Origin: Nocardioides ferulae
GTDB taxonomy: Bacteria > Actinomycetota > Actinomycetes > Propionibacteriales > Nocardioidaceae
Assembly (NCBI RefSeq): GCF_003660455.1
Contig: NZ_QZVR01000013.1
Span: forward strand, 1 to 64,000
DNA length: 64,000 nucleotides
Direction of reading: 5' to 3'
The position numbers and the translations under genes were made by a program. Below the pieces are notes generated by a model, which was not told where the DNA came from, made no database searches, and saw only the letters and a list, made by a program, of their open reading frames with translations. Each line of letters begins with the position of its first letter. Positions within the stretch are counted from its first letter, which is position 1. Shown one piece after another: positions 8,140-18,019 of the stretch.

Positions 8140-9333
8140 ATGTCCGGATCCGTCATCGTCGCGGGGGCTCGCACCCCCATCGGTCGCCTCTCCGGTGGTC
8201 TGAAGGACCTCTCTGCAGCCGAGCTCGGCGGGGTCGCCATCAAGGGCGCCCTCGAGAAGGCCGGCGTCAGCGGCGACCAGGTCGACTATGTGCTCATGGG
8301 CCAGGTCATCCAGGCCGGTGCCGGCCAGAACCCGGCCCGCACCGCCGCCATCGCGGGCGGCATCCCGATGAACGTCCCGTCGATGACCATCAACAAGGTG
8401 TGCCTCTCGGGCATCAACGCGATCGCCCTGGCCGACCAGCTGATCCGCGCCGGCGAGTGCGACATCGTCGTGGCCGGCGGCCAGGAGTCGATGACCAACG
8501 CGCCGCACTTCCTGCCGAAGTCGCGTGAGGGCATCAAGTTCGGCGACGTGAAGCTCGTCGACTCGATGGCCTACGACGCGCTCTTCGACCAGGTCACCTC
8601 GCAGGCGATGGGCCTGCTGACCGAGGAGTGCAACGCGGCCGCCCAGAACCTCACCCGCGCCGAGCAGGACGAGTTCGCCGCCCAGTCGCACCAGAAGGCC
8701 GCCGTCGCGTGGAAGAACGGCATCTTCGACGACGAGGTCGTCCCCGTCACGATCAGCACCCGCAAGGGCGAGGTCGTCGTGTCGTCCGACGAGGGCGTGC
8801 GTGGCGACACCACCGCCGAGTCGCTGGGCAAGCTGCGGCCCGCCTTCAACAAGGAGGGCACGATCACCGCCGGCTCCTCCTCCCAGATCTCCGACGGCGC
8901 CGCGGCCGTGGTCGTGATGAGCAAGGCCAAGGCCGAGGAGCTCGGCCTGACCTGGCTGGCCGAGATCGGCGCCCACGGCCAGGTGGCCGGCCCCGACTCC
9001 ACGCTCCAGCTCCAGCCGGCCGCCGCGACCGCCAAGGCGTGCGAGAAGGAGGGCATCGCCCCCACCGACCTCGACCTGGTCGAGTTCAACGAGGCGTTCG
9101 CCGCGGTGGGCATCTCCTCGGCCCGCGAGCTGGGCCTGGACAACGCCAAGGTCAACGTCAACGGCGGCGCCATCGCGCTGGGCCACCCGGTCGGCATGTC
9201 GGGTGCCCGGATCGTGCTGCACCTGGCCCTCGAGCTCCAGCGCCGGGGCGGCGGCGTGGGCGCCGCCGCGCTGTGCGGCGGCGGCGGCCAGGGCGACGCG
9301 CTGATCGTGCGGGTCCCCTCCCGCGAGGCGTGA
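8140..9333 (+). CDS. Acetyl-CoA C-acetyltransferase (thiolase)
   Basis: 397 residues of the degradative/biosynthetic thiolase fold. The nucleophilic Cys sits in [13 protein letters not shown] (near residue 88). The [10 protein letters not shown] motif supplies the catalytic His near the C-terminus, and the second catalytic Cys is in [13 protein letters not shown]. It condenses two acetyl-CoA to acetoacetyl-CoA (or the reverse), the entry step toward crotonyl-CoA and thus Ccr, whose gene is nearby. A strong GGAGGA Shine-Dalgarno precedes ATG 8140; an ATG 25 codons upstream lacks one. The stop overlaps the meaB start (GTGA), so the two are coupled. It is divergent from the epimerase. Confidence 0.94.
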   Translation: MSGSVIVAGARTPIGRLSGGLKDLSAAELGGVAIKGALEKAGVSGDQVDYVLMGQVIQAGAGQNPARTAAIAGGIPMNVPSMTINKVCLSGINAIALADQLIRAGECDIVVAGGQESMTNAPHFLPKSREGIKFGDVKLVDSMAYDALFDQVTSQAMGLLTEECNAAAQNLTRAEQDEFAAQSHQKAAVAWKNGIFDDEVVPVTISTRKGEVVVSSDEGVRGDTTAESLGKLRPAFNKEGTITAGSSSQISDGAAAVVVMSKAKAEELGLTWLAEIGAHGQVAGPDSTLQLQPAAATAKACEKEGIAPTDLDLVEFNEAFAAVGISSARELGLDNAKVNVNGGAIALGHPVGMSGARIVLHLALELQRRGGGVGAAALCGGGGQGDALIVRVPSREA

Positions 9334-10331
9334 GTCCCACCTCGACCACCGGCTCGACCACGGGGGGCCGGCGCCGCGCTGCGGTGTCGGTCCCCGACCT
9401 GGTCGAGCGCGCCCGGGCCGGTGAGCCGCGAGCGGTGGCCCGGCTGATCTCGCTGGTCGAGGACGAGTCCCCGCTGTTGCGCGAGGTGATGGCGGCGCTC
9501 GCGCCGCACACCGGCCGGGCCCAGGTGGTCGGACTGACCGGGGCGCCGGGGGTCGGCAAGTCGACCTCGACCAACGCGCTGGTCACCGAGCTGCGTGCGC
9601 AGGGCAAACGGGTGGGCGTCCTCGCCGTCGACCCCTCCTCGCCGTTCTCCGGCGGTGCCCTGCTGGGCGATCGGGTGCGGATGCAGGACCACGCGCTGGA
9701 CGACGGCGTCTTCATCCGCTCGATGGCCTCCCGCGGCCATCTCGGAGGTCTCGCGTGGACCACGCCGCAGGCGCTGCGGGTGCTCGACGCCGCGGGCTGC
9801 GACGTGATCTTGATCGAGACGGTCGGGGTCGGGCAGAGCGAGGTCGAGATCGCCGGCCTCGCCGACACCACCGTCGTGCTGCTGGCTCCCGGCATGGGCG
9901 ACGGCATCCAGGCCGCGAAGGCGGGCATCCTCGAGATCGGTGACGTCTACGTCGTCAACAAGGCCGACCGCGACGGCGCCGACCAGGTGCGGCGTGACCT
10001 GCGCGGGATGATCGCGCTGGCCGACCGGGCCGAGGGGGCGTGGCGTCCGCCGATCGTGAAGACCGTCGCCCAGCGCGGCGAGGGGCTCGACCGGGTGGTC
10101 GAGGAGCTGGACCGGCACCGCGAGTGGCTGGCGGGCGGCGGCGAGCTCACGCGGCGGCGTACGCGCCGGGCTCGCGACGAGATCGAGGCGATCGCGGTCA
10201 CCGCCCTCCGCGCCCGGTGGGGCGACGTGCACGGGCGCTCCGAGCTGGACGAGCTCGCCGCGGCCGTCGCCGCCGGCGAATCGGACCCTTACACCGCGGC
10301 CGACGAGCTGCTCGCGACCGTCTCGTCCTGA
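9330..10331 (+). CDS. meaB: Methylmalonyl-CoA mutase-associated GTPase MeaB
   Basis: 333 residues, G3E-family P-loop GTPase that guards and reactivates B12-dependent acyl-CoA mutases. Visible motifs: Walker [10 protein letters not shown], a [19 protein letters not shown] segment characteristic of MeaB/Arg[12 protein letters not shown] (Walker B/switch) and NKAD for guanine specificity. The C-terminal helices end with a dimerisation arm. The GTG at 9330 overlaps the thiolase stop; GTG 9384 is an alternative. No mutase gene is in the window, so the client (methylmalonyl-CoA or ethylmalonyl-CoA mutase) lies elsewhere. Confidence 0.93.
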   Translation: MSPTSTTGSTTGGRRRAAVSVPDLVERARAGEPRAVARLISLVEDESPLLREVMAALAPHTGRAQVVGLTGAPGVGKSTSTNALVTELRAQGKRVGVLAVDPSSPFSGGALLGDRVRMQDHALDDGVFIRSMASRGHLGGLAWTTPQALRVLDAAGCDVILIETVGVGQSEVEIAGLADTTVVLLAPGMGDGIQAAKAGILEIGDVYVVNKADRDGADQVRRDLRGMIALADRAEGAWRPPIVKTVAQRGEGLDRVVEELDRHREWLAGGGELTRRRTRRARDEIEAIAVTALRARWGDVHGRSELDELAAAVAAGESDPYTAADELLATVSS

Positions 10332-10443
10332 CTCCATCACGTCCGCCGTCGGCGAGTCGCGTGGTGCGGCGCTGCGCCGTGAGGTAGACACGGGCCGATC
10401 CATATCCTGACTCCGGGTGTCACACGGATGGAGCTCTTCCCCC

Positions 10444-10608
10444 ATGAAAAAGGCTGTCGCGGCGCTTCTCGCCGCCTTCGGGCTGTTCTGGTTGGTCACC
10501 GATCCGCAAGGTCTCGCGCAGTCGGCGCAGAAGGCCGGCGGCAACGGGGTCGACCTGACCGGCGACGTGTTCGACGCACTGATCGCCTTCGTCGGCGAGT
10601 TCGACTGA
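10444..10608 (+). CDS. Small membrane or secreted protein (54 aa)
   Basis: Begins MKKAVAALLAAFGLFWLVTD, one hydrophobic helix after two lysines, followed by a polar, Gly/Asp-containing tail ending in FDALIAFVGEFD. There is no typical signal-peptidase site, so a membrane-anchored micropeptide is likelier than a secreted one. GGAG lies about ten bases upstream of the ATG. Function unknown. It is followed after 18 bases by a PH-domain membrane protein with which it probably forms an operon. Confidence 0.55.
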   Translation: MKKAVAALLAAFGLFWLVTDPQGLAQSAQKAGGNGVDLTGDVFDALIAFVGEFD

Positions 10609-10626
10609 CGGCCGGCGACCGCGACC

Positions 10627-11154
10627 ATGGTCCGGCCCCGCGGGCTCTCCTGGGCGGAGCCCGACATCGGCAAGCACCTGCTCCGCGACGAGGGCGAGGT
10701 CATCGTCGACGAGGTCGCCCACCACTGGGTCGCCTACCTGCGCCCGGCGCTCGAGGCGGTGCTCGCCGTCAAGCTCTTCCTGCTCAGCGGGTGGGCACCG
10801 GTCGGGCTGGCCTGGATGCCGCTGCTCGCTGCTGCCCTGCTGCTCACGCACGCGGCGTGGCTGACCCTCGGCGTGTTCCGCGACCGGTTCGTGATCACGA
10901 ACATGCGGGTCTTCCGGGTGCACGGCGTGCTCAGCCAGAGCCTTGCGACCATGCCGCTCTCCCGCATCCTCGACATCACCGTGCGCCGGCCGCTGCACGG
11001 GCGCCTGCTCGGGTTCGGGCACTTCTGCTTCGAGTCCGCCGCCCAGGAGCAGGGTGTGCGCGACGTCCGGTACGTCGGTCGGCCCTACGAGCGGGACCTG
11101 GCGATCCAGCGGGTGGTGCAGCGCTCCGGGGTGCGGGGGCGGCAGCTCAACTGA
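10627..11154 (+). CDS. Membrane protein with bacterial PH (bPH2/DUF304-like) domain
   Basis: 175 residues with two hydrophobic segments (about 40-57 and 62-82), then a soluble bPH2-type domain. The domain carries the family pattern of FVITNMRVFRVHG, followed by MPLSRILDITV and a late LGFGHFCFESA strand. Members are small membrane-associated proteins of unknown function. The next gene is convergent, nine bases away. Confidence 0.8.
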   Translation: MVRPRGLSWAEPDIGKHLLRDEGEVIVDEVAHHWVAYLRPALEAVLAVKLFLLSGWAPVGLAWMPLLAAALLLTHAAWLTLGVFRDRFVITNMRVFRVHGVLSQSLATMPLSRILDITVRRPLHGRLLGFGHFCFESAAQEQGVRDVRYVGRPYERDLAIQRVVQRSGVRGRQLN

Positions 11155-11163
11155 CGCGACGGG

Positions 11164-12975
11164 TCAGGAGAGCGGGGGCAGGGTCACGGTGAACGTCGAG
11201 CCCTCACCCAGCCGCGAGCGCACCTCGACCGTGCCGCCGTGTCGCTCGGCGATCGTCGCGACGATCGTCAGCCCGAGCCCGGTGCCGGGTTGCACCAGCG
11301 CATCGGGGTTCGTGGTGCGGAAGAAGGCCCGGAAGAGCCCCAGCTGATCCTCCTCGGAGATGCCCAGTCCGTCGTCGGAGACCGTGAGCACCACGCGTCC
11401 CTCGTCGTGCCGGGCCGAGACGGTGACCCGGCCCCCGTCGGGGGTGTACTTCACCGCGTTGCTCACCAGGTTGCCCAGCATCCGGTCGAGCTCGGTCGGA
11501 TCGCCGGCGACCTCGAGTGGACCGGGCTCCAGCAGCAGGTGCAGCTCGACGCCGCGGGTCTGTGCCGCAGAGTCGATCAGGCCGGTCACCTCGCGAACCG
11601 TGTCGCGCAGGTCGACCGGCACCCGCACCAGCGGATGGCGAGGGTCGCTGACCCGGGCGAGCAGCAGCAGGTCGTCGACGACCTTCTGCATGCGGGTGGT
11701 GCCGCGTTTCATCGCCTGGTGATAGCGGTCGGCGAGCTCCTCGAGCTCGAGGTCGCCGAGCAGCTCCAGATTGCCCGAGATCACCGTGAGCGGGGTGCGC
11801 AGCTCGTGCGAGAGGGTCGCGATGAGCTGGCTGCGGTAGTCGTCGAGCTGCTGCAGCTCGCTGACCAGGTTGCGCTCCCGTTCGAGGGCGCGCGCCGTCA
11901 TCAGAGCGGCCCCGAGGTCGTGGCCGATCTGCAGCGCCGACGCGGCCTCGATCGACGACCACGGCGGGCCGTCCTTCTCGCGGGTCAGGACCAGGAAGCC
12001 GAGGCACTCGGTGCCGGTGCCCAGAGCCACCGCCAGTGCCGACGCCAGGTCGAGCTCGGCCAGCTGCTGCCGTGCGGCCTCGAGCAGCGGCTCGACACCC
12101 GGGCCCGGCAGCTCGGGATCGACTCCGTCGGCGATCACCAGCACCCGCTGGTCGCGCCAGAGCCGAGGAGCCAGGGCCTGGGCCAGCTCGGCCATCCGGT
12201 CGGAGAGCGTGACGGGGTCGCCGTCGCGGGCGCGCGCGTAGCCGCGTCCGACGCCGTGGTCGAGCACCTGGATCCAGGATCCGGCGGCCGAGAACCCCTC
12301 GACCAGGGGACGGTGGGTGGACTGGAGGACGGCCTCGAGCGAGGCGTGTGCGGGCATCGACGCGGCCCGGATCAGCCGACGCGCGGTCTCGGCGTGCGCG
12401 ACCTGCTGCACCAGCTCCTCGCGCTCGAACGCGGTGAGCACCGCGCGCTCGGTCTGAGCTGCGTACCGTTCGAGCAGCCGGCGCTGCCGGGCGTCGGGGC
12501 GTCGCCCGGACACCGGGCGGTCCACGGAGAGCACGCCGATCAGCCCTCCGTCGTCGTCGGTGAGCAGTCCGACGAGAACGTCGTGTGGGTGCCAGGCGTC
12601 GGGCTCGTCGGTCTGGTGGTCGGCCACCACCACCCAGTGGCCGTCGAGATCCTCGGGCTCGTAGTTCTCCGCGGCGAGGAAGTGCAGACGACCCCACGGC
12701 TCGGCCCGGTGCAGCACCGAGTCCAGCGCCGACACCGGGTCGGCGTTCTCGTACAGGTGGGCGCGGAACTCCTCGGGACCGGTGTAGCCCATCGTGATCA
12801 GGTGCCCGTCGAGGACGACGGAGAGGGCCGCCACCTCGAAGCCGATCATCTCCGCGACCGCCTCGACCATCAGCTGGAGGACCGCCCGGGCCGAGGAGTC
12901 CGACCAGCCGGTGTGGTCGGGGTGGCTGTGCAGCACCGGTACCGAGGCGTACCCCGGTCCATGCAACTGCCTCAC
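11164..12975 (-). CDS. GAF-domain sensor histidine kinase (orphan)
   Basis: About 603 residues, no membrane helix, so a cytoplasmic sensor. Two GAF-like regions (about 30-185 and 200-370) are followed by a HisKA dimerisation helix with phospho-acceptor His in TLSHELRTPLTV (near 390). The HATPase domain shows the N box LVSNAVKYTPDGG, G1 DDGLGISEED and G2 GTGLGLTIV. No response regulator is adjacent, so its partner is unknown. GTG 12975 has GGAGGGG upstream; the in-frame GTG 12993 is an alternative. It is divergent from the acetyl-CoA hydrolase gene. Confidence 0.85.
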   Translation of the reverse strand: MRQLHGPGYASVPVLHSHPDHTGWSDSSARAVLQLMVEAVAEMIGFEVAALSVVLDGHLITMGYTGPEEFRAHLYENADPVSALDSVLHRAEPWGRLHFLAAENYEPEDLDGHWVVVADHQTDEPDAWHPHDVLVGLLTDDDGGLIGVLSVDRPVSGRRPDARQRRLLERYAAQTERAVLTAFEREELVQQVAHAETARRLIRAASMPAHASLEAVLQSTHRPLVEGFSAAGSWIQVLDHGVGRGYARARDGDPVTLSDRMAELAQALAPRLWRDQRVLVIADGVDPELPGPGVEPLLEAARQQLAELDLASALAVALGTGTECLGFLVLTREKDGPPWSSIEAASALQIGHDLGAALMTARALERERNLVSELQQLDDYRSQLIATLSHELRTPLTVISGNLELLGDLELEELADRYHQAMKRGTTRMQKVVDDLLLLARVSDPRHPLVRVPVDLRDTVREVTGLIDSAAQTRGVELHLLLEPGPLEVAGDPTELDRMLGNLVSNAVKYTPDGGRVTVSARHDEGRVVLTVSDDGLGISEEDQLGLFRAFFRTTNPDALVQPGTGLGLTIVATIAERHGGTVEVRSRLGEGSTFTVTLPPLS

Positions 12976-13187
12976 TCTCGCCAACCCCTCCACTGCCCCG
13001 GGTCTCGCCGCGGGTCCCGTCGGCCCGCGTCACGGACCCTCGAAGCGCCATCCTCCTGCACCGACGACGTCCCCGGGGGCGATTTCCAGAGGGTCGGTCG
13101 AGCCCGTTCGTCCCTGCGGTGCGGGGCCTGGGCCCCGGCGATTGGGGGACGTTCGCCCTCTCCCGGCATTGGGGCGCGTCTGGTTCG

Positions 13188-14414
13188 ATGAGGACCGTGG
13201 ATCTCTCCTCTGCTCTCGCCCGCCTGCCCGAGAACCCCCGCGTGGTCGTCACCGGCAACCACGCGACGCCCTGGGAGACGCTCAAGCTCGTCGACGAGGC
13301 TCTGCCGTCGTACAAGCTCTGGGCGCTCAACGGCCAGCGGGAGCTGCCGGATCGCGAGGGCGTCACGCTCGAGACCTCCTTCGTCGGCCCCGGCCAGCGC
13401 AAGAGCCCCCGGCTCGCCTACTTCCCCTCCCGGCTCTCGCTGGTTCCGCTCTTCTTCGACCAGGCGCTGCCGCCGGACGCCGTGCTCCTCCACACCACCC
13501 GTCCGAGGGGCGGCAAGGTCTCGATGGGCACCGAGGTCAACGTGCTCCCTGCGGCCATCGAGGCGGCCAAGCGGCGCGGCGGCCTCGTGATCGCCGCCGT
13601 CAACGAGCACATGCCCTACACCTTCGGCGACGCCGAGATCGACGTCGACCTGATCGACGTGATGGTCGAGGCCGACGTGCCGATGCCGGTGGCGCCGGTG
13701 ACCGCGATCGACGAGCAGTCCGCCTACATCGGTCAGCTGGTCGCCGACCGCGTCGAGGACGGCTCCACCCTGCAGGCCGGCATCGGTGCGGTCCCCGACG
13801 CCACGCTGCACGGACTGACCGGACGCCGCGGGCTGCGGGTGTGGACCGAGATGTTCTCCGACTCCGTGCTGGCACTGGAGAAGGTCGGCGCGCTGGACCG
13901 CAACGTCCCGATCACCGCATCGTTCCTGTTCGGCTCGCCCGAGCTGATGGAGTGGGTCGACGGCAACGACCGGGTGCACATGGTGCGCACCGAGGTCACC
14001 AACGACCCGGGCCGGATCGCCCAGAACCCCAAGATGCTCAGCGTGAACACCGCTCTGCAGGTCGACCTGTTCGCCCAGGCGAACGCCTCGCGCATCCGGG
14101 CCCGCATTCACTCCGGCTTCGGCGGCCAGACCGACTTCATCGTCGGCGCCATGCACAGCGTCGGCGGCCAGGCCCTGATCGCGCTGAAGTCCTGGCACCC
14201 CAAGGCCGACTGCTCCACGATCGTGCCGCTGGTCGACGAGCCGGTGACCTCGTTCCAGATGAGCGGAGTGGTGACCGAGCAGGGTGTCGCGGAGATCTAC
14301 GGCCGCGACCAGCGTGAGCAGGCCCGGCAGCTGATCGAGCACGCCGCCCACCCGAGCGTTCGTGACGAGCTCCGCGAGGAAGCCGTCGAGCTGGGGCTGG
14401 CCGACCCGAGGTAG
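13188..14414 (+). CDS. Acetyl-CoA hydrolase/CoA-transferase family protein
   Basis: About 408 residues of the Cat1/acetyl-CoA hydrolase family with two CoA-transferase-like halves. Seen: the GIGAVPDATLHGL oxyanion/CoA loop, the TEMFSDSVLAL segment with the expected catalytic Glu, and a C-terminal HSGFGGQTDFIVGA motif typical of 4-hydroxybutyrate/acetate CoA-transferases. It hydrolyses acetyl-CoA or moves CoA between short acyl groups; hydrolase and transferase cannot be separated by sequence. ATG 13188 gives the natural N-terminus, though no good Shine-Dalgarno is present; GTG 13197 is an alternative. It fits the C2 metabolism theme of the region. Confidence 0.88.
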   Translation: MRTVDLSSALARLPENPRVVVTGNHATPWETLKLVDEALPSYKLWALNGQRELPDREGVTLETSFVGPGQRKSPRLAYFPSRLSLVPLFFDQALPPDAVLLHTTRPRGGKVSMGTEVNVLPAAIEAAKRRGGLVIAAVNEHMPYTFGDAEIDVDLIDVMVEADVPMPVAPVTAIDEQSAYIGQLVADRVEDGSTLQAGIGAVPDATLHGLTGRRGLRVWTEMFSDSVLALEKVGALDRNVPITASFLFGSPELMEWVDGNDRVHMVRTEVTNDPGRIAQNPKMLSVNTALQVDLFAQANASRIRARIHSGFGGQTDFIVGAMHSVGGQALIALKSWHPKADCSTIVPLVDEPVTSFQMSGVVTEQGVAEIYGRDQREQARQLIEHAAHPSVRDELREEAVELGLADPR

Positions 14415-14433
14415 CGCCAGCTCCCGCGATCTC

Positions 14434-14439
14434 TAGAAT
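14434..14439 (+). promoter_or_regulatory. -10 box, leaderless promoter
   Basis: TAGAAT seven bases before ATG 14447, with no Shine-Dalgarno between. It lies between the upstream stop codon (14412-14414) and the start. Confidence 0.6.
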
Positions 14440-14446
14440 CGCGGCC

Positions 14447-15385
14447 ATGACGCAGCAGCCGTTCTCCCGCCCCGGCGCCATCGACCTCTCCGGACTCAAG
14501 CAGCCCGCCGGCGCGCCACCGGCCGGCGCCGCCGGCCCGGCGGCCGGGGGGACGGCCGGCGGCGTCTCGTCGTACGCCGTCGCGGTCGACGAGCAGAACT
14601 TCCAGGCGACCGTCGAGGCGTCGATGACCGCGCCGGTGCTGCTGGTCTTCTACTCGCGCAGCCGGATGCCCGAGAGCGGCCAGCTCGCCGACGACCTCGC
14701 CACCGTCTCGGGCGAGTTCGAGGGCCGGTTCCTGGCCGGCCTCGTCGATGTCGACGCGACCCCCTCGATCGCGCAGGCCATGCAGATCCCGAGCATCCCG
14801 CTGGTGGTGGCGGTGCTCGACGGGCGTCCCGCGCCGCTGCTGCAGGACGTCGTGCCGATCGAGGAGCTGCGCGCCGCGCTCACCCAGGTGATGCAGCAGC
14901 TCACCGCCCAGGGCGTCACGGGTCGGCACCAGCCCCGCCACGCCGAGGCACCGGCGGGGGAGGAGCCCGAGGTGGACCCGCGCTACGCCGCGGCCCAGGA
15001 CGCGCTCGGTGACGGAGACATCGACCGGGCGGTCGCGGAGTACCAGAAGCTCGTCGACGCCAATCCCGCCGACGCCGAGGCCGCGGCCGGGCTCGCGATG
15101 GCCAAGGTGCTCCAGCGCACCCAGGGCGTCGACCTGCAGGCCGCTCGCGCTGCCGCCGCCGAGCGCCCCGACGACGTGGACGCACAGACGATGGTCGCCG
15201 ACCTCGACCTGCTGGGCGGTCACGTCGACGACGCTTTCCACCGGTTGGTCGAGCTGGTCCGCCGCAGCGTCGGCGACGACCGCGACCGGGCCCGCGACCA
15301 CCTGCTGGGGCTGTTCGCCGCGGTCGGCAACGACGACGAGCGGGTGCTGCGCGGCCGGCGCAACCTGGCCTCCGCGCTCTTCTGA
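14447..15385 (+). CDS. YbbN-like thioredoxin-fold/TPR protein without active-site cysteines
   Basis: 312 residues. A Gly/Ala/Pro-rich N-terminus (1-45) precedes a thioredoxin fold (about 48-155), then TPR-like helices (about 175-312). At the position of the CxxC redox site the sequence reads YSRSRMPES, so it has no thiols and cannot act as a disulfide oxidoreductase. The cis-Pro strand IPSIPLVV is retained. This resembles CnoX/YbbN co-chaperones, which often lose the redox site and hold clients for chaperonin or DnaK; client binding here is inference. Transcription probably starts at or next to the ATG. Confidence 0.82.
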   Translation: MTQQPFSRPGAIDLSGLKQPAGAPPAGAAGPAAGGTAGGVSSYAVAVDEQNFQATVEASMTAPVLLVFYSRSRMPESGQLADDLATVSGEFEGRFLAGLVDVDATPSIAQAMQIPSIPLVVAVLDGRPAPLLQDVVPIEELRAALTQVMQQLTAQGVTGRHQPRHAEAPAGEEPEVDPRYAAAQDALGDGDIDRAVAEYQKLVDANPADAEAAAGLAMAKVLQRTQGVDLQAARAAAAERPDDVDAQTMVADLDLLGGHVDDAFHRLVELVRRSVGDDRDRARDHLLGLFAAVGNDDERVLRGRRNLASALF

Positions 15386-15557
15386 CCTCTCGTCTCGCCC
15401 TCTGCTGGGGCCCGGCCGCTGACGCCGGCACCTCCGCGATCATTGCGACAGCGCATGGATCCGGGCCGGCGTGGTACCCGAGGCGTGAACGCCGGCGGCG
15501 GTGCTGCCCCGGGGCAGCCGTCGTCGGGCCGCACTCACGCGAAGAGGGTGACCAGAG

Positions 15558-18019
15558 ATGGCTCGGGTCGATCGCATCGCAGAACCGTGGGGCACACGCA
15601 CGCCCTACGGGCCGGGAGAGTCGTGGCCGGTGCGGGTGGACAGCCACCTGGCCGAGGGGGTGGAGCTCGGCGACGTGGAGCGATGGGTGCAGTCCGCCTC
15701 GATCCTGCACTCCAACGGCGACGCGCTGGACATCGCGGTCCGCGACGGTCGGATGGTCGGTGTCCGCGGCCGGGCGGTCGACCGGGTCAACACGGCCGGC
15801 TCGGACCCAAGGACCTCTACGGCTGGCAGGCGAACGGCTCCCGGGAGAGGCTGACCAAGCCGCTGATCCGCCGCGACGGCGAGCTGGTCGAGACCGACTG
15901 GGACACCGCGATGGAGGCGGTCGCCGGGCGCACCCGTGAGCTGGTCGCCGAGCGGGGACCGAGCTCGGTGGGCTTCTACACCACCGGTCAGCTGTTCCTC
16001 GAGGAGTACTACACGCTCGGCCTCATCGCGCACGGCGGCATCGGGACCAACCACGTCGACGGCAACACCCGACTCTGCACCGCCACCGCTGCTGCGGCGC
16101 TGAAGGAGTCCTTCGGGTGCGACGGCCAGCCCGGCTCCTACACCGACATCGACCACGCGGACACGATCTGCCTCTACGGGCACAACATGGCCGAGACCCA
16201 GACCGTGCTCTGGACCCGCATCCTGGACCGGCTGGCCGGCCCCAACCCGCCGCAGCTGGTCTGCGTCGATCCCAGGCTCACTCCTGTCGCCGAGGCGGCC
16301 AGGGTGCATCTCGCCCCGCGTCCCGGCACCAACGTGATGCTGATGAACGCACTGCTGCGCGAGATCCTCGACCACGGCTGGGTCGACCGTGACTACCTCG
16401 AGGCACACACCGTCGGGTTCGCGGAGCTTTCGAAGATGCTCGACGGCTACACCGTCGAGCGGGCGGCCGAGGTGTGCGGGGTGCCGCCCTCCGACCTCCG
16501 TGAGGCCGCCCGCATCATCGGCGCCGCCGAGCGGCTGCTGTCCACCGTGCTCCAGGGGTTCTACCAGTCCCACCAGGCCACGGCGGCCGCGGTCCAGGTC
16601 AACAACGTGCACATCGTCCGCGGCATGCTCGGCAAGGCCGGTTGCGGCATCCTGCAGATGAACGGCCAGCCCACGGCACAGAACACCCGTGAGTGTGGCG
16701 CCGACGGTGACCTGCCGGCGTTCCGCAACTGGTCCAACGACGCGCACATCGCCGACCTCGCTCGGGTCTGGAACATCGACCCGATGGACATCCCGCACTA
16801 CACCTCCCCGACGCACGCGATGCAGATCATGCGGTACGTCGAGGACGGCTCGATCCGGTTCCTCTACGTCACCGCCACCAACCCGGCGGTCTCGATGCCG
16901 GAGCTGCGCCGGATGCGCGAGATCCTCTCCCAGGACCGGCTCTTCCTGGTGGTCCAGGACATCTTCCTCTCGGAGACCGCCCAACTGGCCGACGTGGTGC
17001 TGCCGGCGGCCACGTGGGGTGAGAAGACCGGCACCTTCACCAACGTCGACCGCACCGTCCATCTGTCGGAGAAGGCCGTCGAGCCGCCGGGGGAGGCCAG
17101 GGCCGACCTGGAGATCCTGCTCGACTACGCCCGCCGGCTCGACCTGCGCGACAAGGACGGCGCCCCGCTGGTGAAGTGGCGCACGGCCGAGGAGGCCTTC
17201 GACGGCTGGCGGGAGTGCACGCGCGGGAGACCGTGCGACTACACCGGCCTGAGCTACGACAAGCTGCGCGGTGGCAGCGGCATCCAGTGGCCCTGCAACG
17301 ACGAGCACCCCGACGGCGCCGAGCACATCTACGTCGCCGGAGACTTCTGGTCACATCCGGACCACTGCGAGAGCTACGGGCGCGACATGGTCACCGGCGC
17401 ACCGGTGGAGCCCAGCGAGTACCGCTCCCTGAACCCCGACGGCAAGGCGATCCTCAAGGCGGCGGAGTACCTCCCGCCGCACGAGATGCCTTCGGAGGAG
17501 TTCCCCTTCCAGCTGATCACCGGCCGCACGCTCTATCACTTCCACACGCGCACCAAGACCGGCCGAGCGCCGCAGCTCCAGGCCGCGGCCCCGGAGGTCT
17601 GGGTGGAGGCGTCGGCTGCGGACGCCGAGGAGCAGGGCTGGACGGAGGGTGACCTGCTGCGGGTCACCACGCCACGAGGAGAGGTCAGTGCGCGGCTCCG
17701 GGTGAGCGGCATCCGGCAGGGCGTGCTGTTCCTGCCGTTCCACTACGGCTACTGGGACACCGACGCCGGCCACCGGCCGGACGGGTCCGACGGCCGGGCG
17801 GCCAACGAGCTCACCCTCACCGACTGGGACCCCGCCTCGAAGCAGCCGATCTTCAAGACCGCCGCGGCGGCGGCGCACCGGATCGGCGCGGCGGAGGGAC
17901 CCTCCCTCGCGCCCACGACGACCGGGTCCCGCCCGGTCACCACGGAGGTGCCCGCCACCAGCGGCGGACCGACCGCGTTGGCCGAGGAGCGGTTCGAGAA
18001 CACGGGAGCGGCCCGATGA
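15558..18019 (+). CDS. Molybdopterin oxidoreductase (nitrate reductase/formate dehydrogenase-like), frameshifted
   Basis: A Mo-bisPGD oxidoreductase of about 820 residues if one missing base is restored. Residues up to base 15,790 (…RAVDRVN) continue in a second frame from 15,791 (HGRLGPKDLYGWQANGS…); a single C is lost between the AAC and CAC codons. Downstream the frame is intact: NTRLCTATA (Cys as probable Mo ligand, as in assimilatory nitrate reductases), DIDHADTICLYGHN, and a C-terminal MopB/MGD domain with LITGRTLYHFHTRT. The usual N-terminal [4Fe-4S] cysteines are absent (SASILHSNGDALDI instead of CxxCxxxC). Either a recent pseudogene or an assembly error. ATGA overlap with the next gene. 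Substrate unknown. Confidence 0.75.

Noticed and set aside
15786..15793. Programmed -1 ribosomal frameshift in the oxidoreductase
   Set aside because: GTCAACACGG is no slippery heptamer and the split domain is normally continuous; a lost base explains it better.
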